In this document: positions 17,177 through 26,202 of the stretch, one piece after another
Layout of the letters: each line of letters starts with the position of its first letter
Numbering within the stretch: the first letter of the stretch is position 1
NCBI GenBank assembly: GCA_002478115.1
Contig: DLMH01000136.1
Coordinates: forward strand, 54,689-118,688
From: Candidatus Acidiferrum typicum
GTDB lineage: Bacteria > Acidobacteriota > Terriglobia > Acidiferrales > UBA7541
Direction: 5' to 3'
DNA: 64,000 nucleotides
Translations under genes and position numbers: made by a program
Notes under the pieces: model-generated
Seen by the model: only the letters and a program-made list of their open reading frames with translations
What the model was told of the DNA's origin: nothing
Databases searched by the model: none

Positions 17177-18157
17177 TCAGCGCTTCTTCAGCACCGAGGG
17201 ATTCACCATGTTCGGCGGCATCTGTCCCTGGAAGAGTGAAACCACATTGTTCGCCGCCATCACCGCCATTTTCGTCCGCGTCTCCAGCGATGCTGACGCC
17301 AGGTGCGGCGCCAGCACCACATTCGGCCGTTTCAATCCGGGATGAATGAACGGTTCGTTCTCGTACACGTCCAGCGCGGCTCCGGCGATCTTCTTGCTCT
17401 CCAGCGCCGCCACCAGCGCCGCCTCATCCACCACCGGCCCGCGCGAAGTGTTGATCAAAAACGTCGTGGGCTTCATCCGAAAAAACTTCGGCGCGTCAAA
17501 CAACCCGCGCGTTTCCGCCAGCAGCGGCACATGCAGGCTGATGAAGTCCGCTTCCGCCAGCAACGTGTTCATATCCTGAAACGTGGCGCCCACCGGCTTC
17601 TCCGCGTCTTCCGGTGCGCGCACTGCATCCGTATAAATCACCTTCATGTTGAAGCCCAGCGCCCGCCGCGCCACGGCCCGGCCGATCCGGCCAAACCCGA
17701 CAATCCCCAGCGTCTTGCCCCAAATATCCGCGCCGCAAAGCTGGTCGAGGTTCCAGCCTTTCCAGTTTCCGGAGCGCGCCAGTTGTTCGCCCTCGCCAAG
17801 CCGTCGCGCCACCGCCATCAGCAGCGTCCACGCAAAATCTGCTGTCGTCTCATCCAGCACGCCGGGCGTATTCGTCGCCACCACGCCCCGCTTTGTGCAG
17901 GCCGCCACGTCAATGTTGTCGAAACCCACCGCGACGTTCGCGGCGATGCGCAGCTTCGGCGCCGCGCGCAGCAATCTTTCATCCACCTTTTCCGTCAGCA
18001 GGCAAACTAGTCCTTCCTTGTCCTTCACGCGCCGCACCACCTCTTCCCGCGGCGGACGCTCCGCTGGCGTCCAGTATTCCACGTCGCATGTGGCATCCAG
18101 TATTTTGCGCGCTTCCTCAAATAGTTCGTGCGAACAATAGACTCTCGGCTTCGGCAT
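17177..18157 (-). CDS. D-2-hydroxyacid dehydrogenase (glyoxylate/hydroxypyruvate reductase type)
   Basis: This 326-aa NAD(P)-dependent enzyme reduces a 2-oxoacid, most likely glyoxylate or hydroxypyruvate, the latter giving D-glycerate. The Rossmann motif LGIVGFGRIGRAVA is intact. The catalytic triad is Arg in NTSRGPVVDE, Glu in DVYENEP and His in LAPHLASAS. VGFDNIDV early in the chain fits the GyaR/GRHPR subgroup. It shares an operon with the glycerate kinase and diverges from glcD over a 120-bp spacer that probably holds both promoters. Glyoxylate versus hydroxypyruvate preference cannot be read from sequence. Confidence 0.88.
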   Translation of the reverse strand: MPKPRVYCSHELFEEARKILDATCDVEYWTPAERPPREEVVRRVKDKEGLVCLLTEKVDERLLRAAPKLRIAANVAVGFDNIDVAACTKRGVVATNTPGVLDETTADFAWTLLMAVARRLGEGEQLARSGNWKGWNLDQLCGADIWGKTLGIVGFGRIGRAVARRALGFNMKVIYTDAVRAPEDAEKPVGATFQDMNTLLAEADFISLHVPLLAETRGLFDAPKFFRMKPTTFLINTSRGPVVDEAALVAALESKKIAGAALDVYENEPFIHPGLKRPNVVLAPHLASASLETRTKMAVMAANNVVSLFQGQMPPNMVNPSVLKKR

Positions 18158-18277
18158 CTTTCCCTCTTGATTTTCTGAAGCACTACACTAGCACAGCTCA
18201 TTCGTGGGCCGGAGTATCTCGTTGCCAGAATGCTGCAAGTCTCACTATAGTGGAAGCGGACGCCACGGACTCGCTCT

Positions 18278-19711
18278 ATGCCCGCCTCATTACTCCGCGA
18301 ACTGAACTCCTTGCTCGGCTCGTCGAATGTCCTCCACAAAAACGAGGACCTGGTCCTCTACGAGTACGACGGCTCGGTCGAAAAAGCGCGCCCGGACCTG
18401 GTCGTATTCCCTCACACCACGGAAGACGTCTCGCGCATCGTCAAGCTCGCAGCGAAATACAACGTGCCCGTTGTCGGCCGCGGCTCGGGAACGGGCCTCT
18501 CTGGCGGCGCACTCGCGCGCGGCGGCGGCATCTTGATCGTGTTCGCGCGGATGAACCGTATCCTGGAGCTCGATCTCGAAAATGCCCGCGCCGTTGTCCA
18601 GCCCGGCGTGGTGAACCTCGATATCACTCGCGCCGTCGAACACGCTGGTCTCTATTTTGCCCCCGATCCCTCCAGTCAAAAATCCTGCACCATCGGCGGC
18701 AATGTGGCCGAAAATGCCGGTGGCCCGCACACGCTGGCCTATGGCGTCACCGTCAACCATGTGACCGCGCTCGAACTGGTGCTTCCCGATGGCGAAATCG
18801 TGCGCGTCGGCAGCAAGCACGGCGACACCCCGGGCTACGATCTCTGCGGGCTCTTTGTCGGCAGCGAAGGCACACTGGCCCTCGTCACCGAAATCACCGT
18901 CAAACTCACCCGCAAAGCCGAAGCCGTCAAAACCCTGCTGGCCATCTTTGACGCCGTCGACGACGCCTCCAACACCGTCGCTGAAATCACTGCGCGCGGC
19001 ATCACTCCCGCAGCCTGCGAAATGGTGGACGGCTGGACCCTCTGCGCCATCGAGGACTACATCCACGCCGGTTTTCCGCGCGATAGCGCCGCGATTCTGC
19101 TCATCGAAGTCGAAGGCTTGCGCGAAGCCGTCGAAGCCCAGGCCGCGGCCGTCGAAGACGTCTGCCGCACGCATCACGCCCGCGAAGTGCGCATCGCCAA
19201 GGACGACTGCGAGCGCGACCTCCTCTGGAAAGGCCGCAAGAACGCTTTTGGCGCGCTGGGACGCCTTGCTCCCAGCAGCTATGTCCTCGACGGTGTCATC
19301 CCCCGCTCTAAGCTTCCCCAGGCCCTGCAGCAGATTTCGCAGATCGGCAAAAAATACGGTTTCTCTATTGGCAACATCTTTCACGCCGGCGACGGCAACC
19401 TCCATCCCATCGTCCTTTACGACCCGCGCGATCCGCGGCAATTTGAAAACGCCATCGCCGCTTCCCATGAAATCCTCAGCTATTGTGTCGAACTGGGTGG
19501 CGCGCTTACCGGCGAACACGGCGTGGGCATGGAAAAAAATGAACTCATGCCGCTGCTCTTCAGCGACGCCGATTTTGACTTGATGCGACGGGTGCATGAT
19601 GCTTGCAATCCCGATTCCTCGCTGAATCCTGGCAAGATCTTCCCCTTGAGCAAGGGCTGCGGCGAAATTCGCGTGCGCAAGCAGGCAGAGACGCTCCCGG
19701 CACACGTATGA
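18278..19711 (+). CDS. glcD: Glycolate oxidase FAD subunit GlcD
   Basis: This is the catalytic flavin subunit of glycolate dehydrogenase, oxidising glycolate to glyoxylate. A PCMH-type FAD domain spans about 40-220, with VVGRGSGTGLSGGAL and CTIGGNVAENAGGPHTLAYG. The FAD-linked C-terminal domain contains GNIFHAGDGNLHPIVLYDPR and the signature GEHGVGMEKN. The length of 477 aa is typical. The stop overlaps the glcE start by 4 bp (ATGA). D-lactate dehydrogenases of this family look similar, but the presence of E and F subunits favours glycolate. Confidence 0.93.
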   Translation: MPASLLRELNSLLGSSNVLHKNEDLVLYEYDGSVEKARPDLVVFPHTTEDVSRIVKLAAKYNVPVVGRGSGTGLSGGALARGGGILIVFARMNRILELDLENARAVVQPGVVNLDITRAVEHAGLYFAPDPSSQKSCTIGGNVAENAGGPHTLAYGVTVNHVTALELVLPDGEIVRVGSKHGDTPGYDLCGLFVGSEGTLALVTEITVKLTRKAEAVKTLLAIFDAVDDASNTVAEITARGITPAACEMVDGWTLCAIEDYIHAGFPRDSAAILLIEVEGLREAVEAQAAAVEDVCRTHHAREVRIAKDDCERDLLWKGRKNAFGALGRLAPSSYVLDGVIPRSKLPQALQQISQIGKKYGFSIGNIFHAGDGNLHPIVLYDPRDPRQFENAIAASHEILSYCVELGGALTGEHGVGMEKNELMPLLFSDADFDLMRRVHDACNPDSSLNPGKIFPLSKGCGEIRVRKQAETLPAHV

Positions 19712-21090
19712 CCGCTACGGCCAATCTCGCAACCCGGCTTGAAGGCATCCTCGGCGCGCATCGCGTCGTCGCTGCCGAGGCAGAACTGCGCGAGTACGCC
19801 ATCGATGGCATGGTGCCCGGCGCCATCGTTCACCCCGCCTCCGCGCAGGAAGCAGCGGAAATCGTACGCTTCGCGATCACCGAAAAACTCGCCATCGTCG
19901 CCACCGGCTCCCGCAGCAAATTGGACCTGGGCATGCCACCCGCGCGCTATGACATTGCACTCGACATGACCGGGTTGCACGAAATCGCCCACTTCGATCC
20001 CGGTGATCTCACGCTTAGCGTTGATGCGGGCATGCCCCTGCGCCATCTCGCGAACGTGCTTTCCGAAAAAGGCCAATTCCTGCCCCTGGCGGTTCCCTGC
20101 TATGAAACATCAACGGTGGCCGGTGCGCTTGCGTCCGGCATCGATTCCACCTTGCGCAAACAATACGGCACTGCGCGCGATTTTCTGATTGGCGCGGAGT
20201 TTGTTGACGGCCAGGGCGCACCCTGCAAAAGCGGCGGCCGTGTCGTAAAGAATGTCACCGGCTACGACCTGCACAAATTGCTTGTCGGTTCGCTGGGTAC
20301 GCTCGCTGTCATCACGCGCCTCAATTTCCGCACCTTCACTTTGCCGCAAGCTCGCGGCGGCCATCTCGCGTGCTTCTCAAATCTGGAGGGCGCCTCTTCC
20401 TATTGCGACGCCATCGAAAAGTGCGGCCTGCCGCTTGCCAATCTGGAAACACTCAGTCCAGAGATGGTCGCTCTGACTGCCGCAGCTCTGCGCGAAACAA
20501 ACGCAGAGTTCGCCGGGCATCTGGATCCCGCCAAATGGTGCGTCTGCGCCTCCTTTGAAGGCAGCGAAGCCGTCGTCCCCCGCATCGCCCGCGACCTCCA
20601 GAAACTTGCCAGCGAAACCGCCGCAGCCGACAGCGAAATCCTCGACGCGGCCTCCGATGCCCATCTGGGCAGCGTTTCCCGCGAAGCCTTCGACTGGCTC
20701 CGCTGGGCTTCTCCCAGCGCCGCTCTCTTCCGCATTGTATTGCCGCAGAGCAAGCCCGGCGATCTCGCTGCCCTTTTGTGCGTCGCCCAAGAATCTTCTC
20801 TGCGCAGCGCTTTGCTCGTGCGCGCCGCCGCGATTATCTATTTCGTTTTGCTAGCGGAAACCGAAGACGAATCCGCCCTCCACACCCTCGAAAATGCTGC
20901 CGCGGGTGTTTTCTTTCTTGCCGGCGCAGGCCAGGGCCATGCAACGCTCTTGCACGCGCCCCTCAAACTCAAATCACGCGTAAATGTCTGGGGCCCGAAG
21001 CGCGCCGACCTTGGCATGATGCAGCGCGTGAAGCACTCTTTCGATCCGCAGAGCATTTTCGCGCCCGGCCGTTTTGTGGGAGGAATTTGA
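19708..21090 (+). CDS. glcE: Glycolate oxidase subunit GlcE
   Basis: This is the second FAD-binding subunit of the glycolate dehydrogenase complex. It has an FAD-binding-4 domain (GSRSKLDLGMP, TVAGALASGIDSTLRKQYG, VKNVTGYDLHKLLVGSLGTL) and the FAD-oxidase C-terminal part ending VKHSFDPQSIFAPGRFVGGI. At 460 aa it is longer than the roughly 350 aa of E. coli GlcE. The start is set at 19708 (MTATAN) because the ATG overlaps the glcD stop in the ATGA arrangement. Confidence 0.9.
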   Translation: MTATANLATRLEGILGAHRVVAAEAELREYAIDGMVPGAIVHPASAQEAAEIVRFAITEKLAIVATGSRSKLDLGMPPARYDIALDMTGLHEIAHFDPGDLTLSVDAGMPLRHLANVLSEKGQFLPLAVPCYETSTVAGALASGIDSTLRKQYGTARDFLIGAEFVDGQGAPCKSGGRVVKNVTGYDLHKLLVGSLGTLAVITRLNFRTFTLPQARGGHLACFSNLEGASSYCDAIEKCGLPLANLETLSPEMVALTAAALRETNAEFAGHLDPAKWCVCASFEGSEAVVPRIARDLQKLASETAAADSEILDAASDAHLGSVSREAFDWLRWASPSAALFRIVLPQSKPGDLAALLCVAQESSLRSALLVRAAAIIYFVLLAETEDESALHTLENAAAGVFFLAGAGQGHATLLHAPLKLKSRVNVWGPKRADLGMMQRVKHSFDPQSIFAPGRFVGGI

Positions 21091-21093
21091 GAA

Positions 21094-22392
21094 GTGGGCA
21101 CGCCGCAAAACATTCCCGGCGCGGTTCCTGTTTACGAGGATTTTGCGCGCTGCGTCCACTGCGGCCTGTGCTTGAACAACTGTCCGACCTATCGCCTCTG
21201 GCATCTCGAAGGCGATTCGCCCCGCGGCCGCATCCGCCAGATGATTCTGGTAGGCAACGGCGAATTACCGCTCTCCGAAGGTTTCGTCGGCCACATTGAT
21301 AAGTGCCTCGATTGCCGCGCCTGCGAAACCGCCTGCCCCTCCGGCGTGGAATACGGCAAGCTCGTCGAACACGCCCGCGCCCGCATTGAAAACGAGTACC
21401 AGCGTCCGCTCTTCACGCGTTTCGCACGTAACATCGTTTTTAAGCGCCTGCTTCCCTACCCCAGCCGCATCGCCTTCGCCGCCAGATTGCTCCGCTTCTA
21501 CCAGCGCTCCGGCTTGCAGTCGCTCGCCCGCGCCACCGGCATCCTGAAATTGCTCGGCCTCGCCGAGCGCGAGAAACTCCTGCCCCGCATCGACGATCAT
21601 TTTTTTTTCGGCGAGCTCGGCAAGACTTTCCCCGCGCAAGGCACCCGCCGCGCCCGCGTCGCTTTCTTCGCCGGATGCATCGCAAACGTCACCTTCACAA
21701 AACTCAATGAAGCCACCATCCGCATCCTCACTGCCAATGGCTGCGAAGTCGTCGTCCCCAGCGAGCAGTTCTGCTGCGGCGCGCTTGCCGCGCATGCCGG
21801 TGTGCGCGAAACGGCTCGCCAACTCGCCCGCAAAAACATCGCCGCGTTCGCCGGCGGCCAGTTCGACGCCATCCTCACCAACGCCGCCGGTTGTGGTTCC
21901 ACGCTCAAGGAATACGATCACCTCTTCTCCGCCAACGAGCCGGAGCATGCCGCCGCCGTCGTCTTCAGCAAAAACATGCGCGACGTCACTGAATTCCTCG
22001 CCACCCTTGGCCTTGTCGCCACGCTCAAGGAAACCCGCTTGCGCGTCACCTATCAGGACTCTTGCCACCTCCTGCACGGCCAAAAAGTCCGCGAGGCCCC
22101 GCGCCAGTTGCTACGCGCGATTCCCGGCATCGAGTTCGTGGAATTGCCCTACTCGGACATCTGCTGCGGTTCCGCGGGCGTTTACAACGTAACGCAAACC
22201 GAAGCCGCCCTGGATTTACTAAAGGAAAAGATGGACTACGCGAAGGCCACACGCGCGGCGACGATCGTCACCGCCAATCCTGGCTGCCTGTTGCAACTCC
22301 GCGCCGGCGCCGAAATCCACAAAACCGGCCAAAACGTCGTGCACGTCGTGGAACTCCTGGATAGCGCCCTCAAACAACAAGTCATCCCATAA
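21094..22392 (+). CDS. glcF: Glycolate oxidase iron-sulfur subunit GlcF
   Basis: This is the electron-transfer subunit of glycolate dehydrogenase at the membrane. Two [4Fe-4S] motifs are present: CVHCGLCLNNCP at residues 20-31 and CLDCRACETACP near 70-81. Two CCG domains follow, with FFAGCIAN and EQFCCGALAAHAG in one and DSCHLLHGQ and DICCGSAGVYN in the other. The 432-aa length fits. Translation starts at GTG with an AGGA element 10 bases upstream; only 3 bp separate it from glcE. It ends the glcDEF operon. Confidence 0.94.
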   Translation: MGTPQNIPGAVPVYEDFARCVHCGLCLNNCPTYRLWHLEGDSPRGRIRQMILVGNGELPLSEGFVGHIDKCLDCRACETACPSGVEYGKLVEHARARIENEYQRPLFTRFARNIVFKRLLPYPSRIAFAARLLRFYQRSGLQSLARATGILKLLGLAEREKLLPRIDDHFFFGELGKTFPAQGTRRARVAFFAGCIANVTFTKLNEATIRILTANGCEVVVPSEQFCCGALAAHAGVRETARQLARKNIAAFAGGQFDAILTNAAGCGSTLKEYDHLFSANEPEHAAAVVFSKNMRDVTEFLATLGLVATLKETRLRVTYQDSCHLLHGQKVREAPRQLLRAIPGIEFVELPYSDICCGSAGVYNVTQTEAALDLLKEKMDYAKATRAATIVTANPGCLLQLRAGAEIHKTGQNVVHVVELLDSALKQQVIP

Positions 22393-22830
22393 ACGGTTTC
22401 CGTCAGGGCACGGCTTTTTACCCAGACCGCAGCGAAGGGCACAGCTTGCGGAAACACTCCGCAGTTTAGGGCGTCGGAGATTTAGCTCTAACATTAAGTG
22501 CTTGGCTATCATTGGGCTTTAGCCCCTGAGGAAATGGTTTTAAGCCTTTTTCTGCAGCTTCTTCAGCCGTGCCGAAATGCTTCGTCGCCTCATTCCGAAC
22601 GGAGTCCGCGAAGTGAGGAATCACTCTTTCATTCTTTCATTCTTTCACTCTTTCACTCTTTCACTCTTTCACTCTTTCACTCTTCCACTCTTTCACTCTT
22701 CCACTCTTCCACTCTTTCACTCTTCCTCCACCCTCCCGGCACGGAAACGCCCTCTCTGCCGGGAAGGGGGCCACAGCAGAAAGGGCGCGCCGTCTTCAGG
22801 AGAGAAGATCGTCAGCTAAAAGTTAAAGGA
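22393..22830. repeat. Non-coding spacer with octamer tandem array and degenerate elements
   Basis: No gene is seen. The part at 22429-22530 resembles 27600-27680 (TTTAGGG, GTCGGAG and GGGCTTTAGCCCCT blocks). A degenerate family-D element (22591-22622, CATTCCGAACGGAGTCCGCG then AAGTGAGGAATC) runs straight into 13 imperfect copies of the octamer CACTCTTT at 22622-22725, with variants CATTCTTT and CACTCTTC. Confidence 0.85.
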
Positions 22831-23727
22831 TCATTCACTCGGCGGCGGCGGTGGCATGTCCGCCGGGGCCGCGCCAGGTCCGCCTTTATGATTCATCTTG
22901 CCCCGTCCGCGGACGCCGCCCTGCTTCACCGTGTAATCCGAAGGCACGGCAAACAACGCAGCGGCAGGTTCTTGTTTCTGAATATTGGTGACCGTATAGG
23001 TCGTTTCTCCGAACAGCGGATCGTTCCGCACCGTCTTGATCACCATTTGCAGGTCCGGCGAATACCAGCGTTCGTTGGTAATGACGATCGGCTTGGCGTT
23101 CCCCTCCTGGCCCGCGGGAATCGTCTTCGTGAATCGTGTTCCCTGTGCGCTGATGCCATTGATCGTTTGCACGCCCAGGTCTTCCTTCTTCAAGCTTCCG
23201 TTGGCAATTTCCGCCTGCATCCGCGCATTGAACTTGCCCTGCAGGTCAGCGGAATGCTTACGTCCGCCCGGCGGTACCCGCAGCTTTTCCGCCACCTTCG
23301 TATCCTGATGGAGCACAAATGCCGTCCCCGCCACTGGATCGTAAATCCTCACAAACGTGCGCGACGCTCCCGTTGCGGCCAGCGGCCCCACGCCAGTCAA
23401 CGTCGTTTCCCGCCGCGTGCGTCCCTGGCTGTCGCGGAACACGTTGGCCTGCACCTTGCGGCTGATGGTGTTGCCATCGGCTAGGGTCTGCCGTGTTTCC
23501 GTAATCGCCACCGCGCTGTACGGCGCGCCCGTCACCACTTTGCCGGGGTGCATTTCGCCGAAGCCCAGAATCTCCATCCGAGGCCCGAGAGGCCCCTCCG
23601 GCCCGCCCTCCTGCCCCATTGCATCGGGAGGAGGTGCGCCAGCCGGTGGCTCTTGCGCGCGCAACGCACCAGCGCTCACCAGGAGCGCTCCGCATAGCAG
23701 GCTCAACATCCACTCACTCTTCCTCAT
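22831..23727 (-). CDS. Secreted protein of unknown function in an ECF sigma operon
   Basis: I do not recognise a named family. The 298-aa product has a clear signal peptide (1-25, ending GALRAQ), then a Pro/Gly-rich linker. The mature domain is rich in beta strands with repeated T-R-x-x-x-E and Y-S-A-V-A-I-T-E-T-R-Q-T-L segments. The C-terminus is Gly/Pro-rich and closes with MPPPPPSE. It is last in the sigma factor, anti-sigma, secreted-protein run, 48 bp after the anti-sigma gene. It may be a regulon effector or an envelope-stress sensor; the sequence does not decide. Confidence 0.7.
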   Translation of the reverse strand: MRKSEWMLSLLCGALLVSAGALRAQEPPAGAPPPDAMGQEGGPEGPLGPRMEILGFGEMHPGKVVTGAPYSAVAITETRQTLADGNTISRKVQANVFRDSQGRTRRETTLTGVGPLAATGASRTFVRIYDPVAGTAFVLHQDTKVAEKLRVPPGGRKHSADLQGKFNARMQAEIANGSLKKEDLGVQTINGISAQGTRFTKTIPAGQEGNAKPIVITNERWYSPDLQMVIKTVRNDPLFGETTYTVTNIQKQEPAAALFAVPSDYTVKQGGVRGRGKMNHKGGPGAAPADMPPPPPSE

Positions 23728-23775
23728 TGCTTCTCCTCTTCTCTCCCAAGCTGCGGCAATCCTGCCGCAGCAAAA

Positions 23776-24429
23776 TCAGTTCGTGTTTTGCGCCAATCGC
23801 AACGCCTGCGGCTGCCCGTCATCACCCACCAGCAGGTCCACTTGTATCAAGTCCGCCGCGCGTTCCTCGTTTACCGTCAGCCCCAGTGCGCTCAGGGCTC
23901 CACGCTGCATCTGTACGCGCACGACCGTGGCGTCCTCCAGCATGCCGGGAAAACTTCCGGGCAACAGCGTGAACTCGCCGGCATCGTTCGCAGCGACTAT
24001 CGTTTCTCCCAGCTCCGGTCCTGCCGGCGTCGTCTTATTCGTGTTTACGCCCTGCGCGGAATTGACGGCGGACGGCGTGCTTCCCTTCCCATTCTCATGC
24101 CGCCAGTTGACCCAACTGACCGCCGCCAAAACCACCGTGGCTGCCGCCAGCGTCCAGCCCGCAAACACAGCAGCCCGCTGCGCCTTCTCGGTCTTGTGCC
24201 GCGTCCGGAACTCCTGCCGCAGCCGCATCTCTACACGCGAGGGAGCCTCTGCGTCTTGCGTTTCGGCGCCCACCGCGTGCAAATCCGCCCGCAACGTCTG
24301 CCAGTTCTCATGCAACGCCGCACAGCGCGGGCATGATCGCAAATGTTCCCGCGCGGCTTTATGCGCCGGAACGGCTTGCTGGAGACTTTCCAGGTCCAAT
24401 CCTGCCAGTTCAAATTCTTCGCACGTCAT
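23776..24429 (-). CDS. Anti-sigma factor with zinc-binding HX3CX2C motif
   Basis: This 217-aa membrane protein probably holds the neighbouring ECF sigma factor inactive. The N-terminal ZAS-like zinc motif is His29-x3-Cys33-x2-Cys36 (HLRSCPRC). One transmembrane helix lies at about 87-108 (AAVFAGWTLAAATVVLAAVS), followed by an extracytoplasmic domain of about 110 residues. The gene is 22 bp downstream of the sigma gene, the usual sigma/anti-sigma order. The signal it senses is unknown. Confidence 0.8.
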   Translation of the reverse strand: MTCEEFELAGLDLESLQQAVPAHKAAREHLRSCPRCAALHENWQTLRADLHAVGAETQDAEAPSRVEMRLRQEFRTRHKTEKAQRAAVFAGWTLAAATVVLAAVSWVNWRHENGKGSTPSAVNSAQGVNTNKTTPAGPELGETIVAANDAGEFTLLPGSFPGMLEDATVVRVQMQRGALSALGLTVNEERAADLIQVDLLVGDDGQPQALRLAQNTN

Positions 24430-24451
24430 TGCTGCTTCTCCTGCCGATCTC

Positions 24452-25054
24452 TCATCGGCTCGCGCCCGCGCGCTTCGGTGCGTCCCGCAGCATCTCCAGC
24501 TTCGCCAGCAGGAGCGCCCGCCCGCGGTGCAGCCGCGAACGAATCGTGCCCACCGGGCAATCCAGCAGCCGCGCCGCCTCTTCGTAACTTAATTCTTCCA
24601 ACCCGCACAGCACCACCGCTTCACGAAACTCCACGGGCAGCTTCAGTACCGCTGCGCGAACCTGTTCCCGCCGCTCGCCAACTTCCGCCCATTCGGCCGG
24701 TGTCAGCGATTCAGATGCCATGCCTCGCTGCCCAATGCCGTCTTCGTCGATCTGTTCGTGCAGCGACTCCCGCGGCGTGCGCTCCAGATGCTTCAGCACG
24801 CGATTTCGCGTAATGCCATACAGGAACGACCGCAACGCGCCCCGCTCCGGATCGAACTTTTTCGGCTCTCGAATCAGGGTCATGAACGCGTCCTGCACAA
24901 TCTCCTCGGCAGCCCATACGTTCCCCGACATCCGTAGGGCAAACCGATAGAGCGGGGCCTGGTGGCGGCGATACAGCTCCGTAAAGGCCTCTTCATCGCC
25001 CTTGGCCGAGCGGCGCAGCAATACGTCGTCCCGTTCCTGTGCCTCGATGTGCAT
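24452..25054 (-). CDS. ECF RNA polymerase sigma factor
   Basis: This 200-aa sigma-70 family ECF factor has region 2 (about 20-90, with EAFTELYRRHQAPLYRFALR and AEEIVQDAFMTLI) for -10 recognition. Region 4 (about 130-190) contains VLCGLEELSYEEAARLLDCP followed by VGTIRSRLHRGRALL, a helix-turn-helix for the -35. Region 3 is absent, as expected. It leads the operon with an anti-sigma gene. Upstream on the same strand is GGAACTT, the usual ECF -35 word, so autoregulation is likely. Confidence 0.92.
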   Translation of the reverse strand: MHIEAQERDDVLLRRSAKGDEEAFTELYRRHQAPLYRFALRMSGNVWAAEEIVQDAFMTLIREPKKFDPERGALRSFLYGITRNRVLKHLERTPRESLHEQIDEDGIGQRGMASESLTPAEWAEVGERREQVRAAVLKLPVEFREAVVLCGLEELSYEEAARLLDCPVGTIRSRLHRGRALLLAKLEMLRDAPKRAGASR

Positions 25055-25082
25055 CTCTCCTGGTGCGACGCCCGGCTTACAT

Positions 25083-25114
25083 TACATACTTCCCGCGCCA
25101 CATAAAAAAGTTCC
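25083..25114 (-). promoter_or_regulatory. Candidate ECF-type autoregulated promoter
   Basis: On the minus strand GGAACTT (25108-25114) is followed after 17 bases by AGTATGTA. The GGAACTT -35 is common for ECF sigma factors. The site lies 29-60 bases upstream of the sigma gene start. The -10 part is weaker evidence. Confidence 0.45.
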
Positions 25115-25160
25115 CCGGCCCCGGGCAGTTGTCCAACTCCTTTGCATTCAATTCCTTAGC

Positions 25161-25376
25161 AGTGGTCGAGCACCGCTCGACCCCATCTCGCCAAGATGTA
25201 AACTTTCTGGTCATCCCGGCCGGAGGCCCGCGCCGTTTGCGGGCCGGAGCCGAGGGATCGCGGCTGGATCGTGGCTTGCGACTAACCCTCCGGCCTCAAA
25301 GCGCGAATAAGACAAGATTGTCATTCAGAGCATTAAACTCTTGTCATTCCGAGCGGAGCGAGGAATCTGCTTTTCT
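25161..25376. repeat. Repeat cluster, modules E and D
   Basis: Module E at 25161-25195 contains GGTCGAGCACCGCTCGACC then CCATCTCGCCAAG. A large-arm palindrome follows (GCCCGCGCC and GGGCCGGAGCC regions) after GTCATCCCGG. A standard module D stands at 25343-25376 (GTCATTCCGAGCGGAGCGAG then GAATCTGCTTTTCT). No coding is seen between 25115 and 25398. Confidence 0.7.
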
Positions 25377-25398
25377 CAAAATACAAAATGCGAGGATC

Positions 25399-26202
25399 TT
25401 ACTTCGCGTGCGCCTTCCCTGGCCGAAACATTTTCGCGGCAATCCGCGCAACCGCGCGCCGCGGCACCAGTCGTTGCATTTGCGCGCCCCAATAATTGCC
25501 CATGCCAGAGATGACGTAGCTCTTCCCCTCTGCCAGCGATTGCAATCCCGTGCGTGCCACCTTCTCTGCCGTTTCTTGTGCATACTTCGCGGTGAACTTC
25601 TCCTGTCCCGCCACGACGTGAAATTCCGATTCCGTCGAACCCGGGCACAACGCGCAAACGCGTATGCCGTAGGGCTTCATCTCTTCCGCCAGGCCCTCGG
25701 CCAACAGAAGATCGAAAGCCTTCGTCGCCGCGTACGTCGAAATGTACGGCACCGCCTGAAACGATGCCGTTGACGCCAGAATCAGCACATCGCCTCTCCG
25801 CCGCGCCACCATGTCCGCAAGATACAGCCGCGTCAGGTGCACCACCGCCGCGCAATTCACCTGCACCATATCCAGCAACCGCTGCGTTTCCACCGCTGTG
25901 AGTTCGCCATATTGCCCAAAGCCCGCGTTATTGATCAGCAGGTCGATCTCGATGCCCTGTTGCTTTGTGAAATCGTAAATTTCTTGCGGCGCTTCCGGGC
26001 GCGCCAAATCGGCGGTGAAAACTTCCGTCCGAATGCCGTGGCTCTTTTGCAAACTTTGCGAGAGTTCCTCCAACCGCTCGCGGCGTCGCGCCGTCAGCAC
26101 CAGATGTGCGCCTCCCGCTGCCAGTTGCTTCGCCAGCGCCACACCAATCCCCGAACTCCCGCCGGTAACTAACGCCCACTTCCCCTTCCATTCCTGATTC
26201 AT
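25399..26202 (-). CDS. Short-chain dehydrogenase/reductase
   Basis: This 267-aa classical SDR has the cofactor motif TGGSSGIG (about 12-19), the basic segment LTARRRERL that suggests NADPH use, NNAG, and the catalytic Ser-Tyr-Lys in LASTASFQAVPYISTYAATK. Substrates of such enzymes range from ketones to acyl chains and cannot be inferred. An open frame extends to 26529, but the start at 26202 is favoured because its ATG overlaps the stop of the upstream small membrane protein gene by 4 bp and places the glycine motif at the usual distance. Confidence 0.88.
   Translation of the reverse strand: MNQEWKGKWALVTGGSSGIGVALAKQLAAGGAHLVLTARRRERLEELSQSLQKSHGIRTEVFTADLARPEAPQEIYDFTKQQGIEIDLLINNAGFGQYGELTAVETQRLLDMVQVNCAAVVHLTRLYLADMVARRRGDVLILASTASFQAVPYISTYAATKAFDLLLAEGLAEEMKPYGIRVCALCPGSTESEFHVVAGQEKFTAKYAQETAEKVARTGLQSLAEGKSYVISGMGNYWGAQMQRLVPRRAVARIAAKMFRPGKAHAK

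Noticed and set aside
18290..19705. A 471-codon open frame antisense to glcD
   Set aside because: It is the mirror of a GC-rich real gene; the glycolate oxidase motifs are on the plus strand and the antisense product has no domain.
22622..22725. Possible CRISPR array
   Set aside because: The repeats are eight bases with no spacers; it is a simple tandem array.
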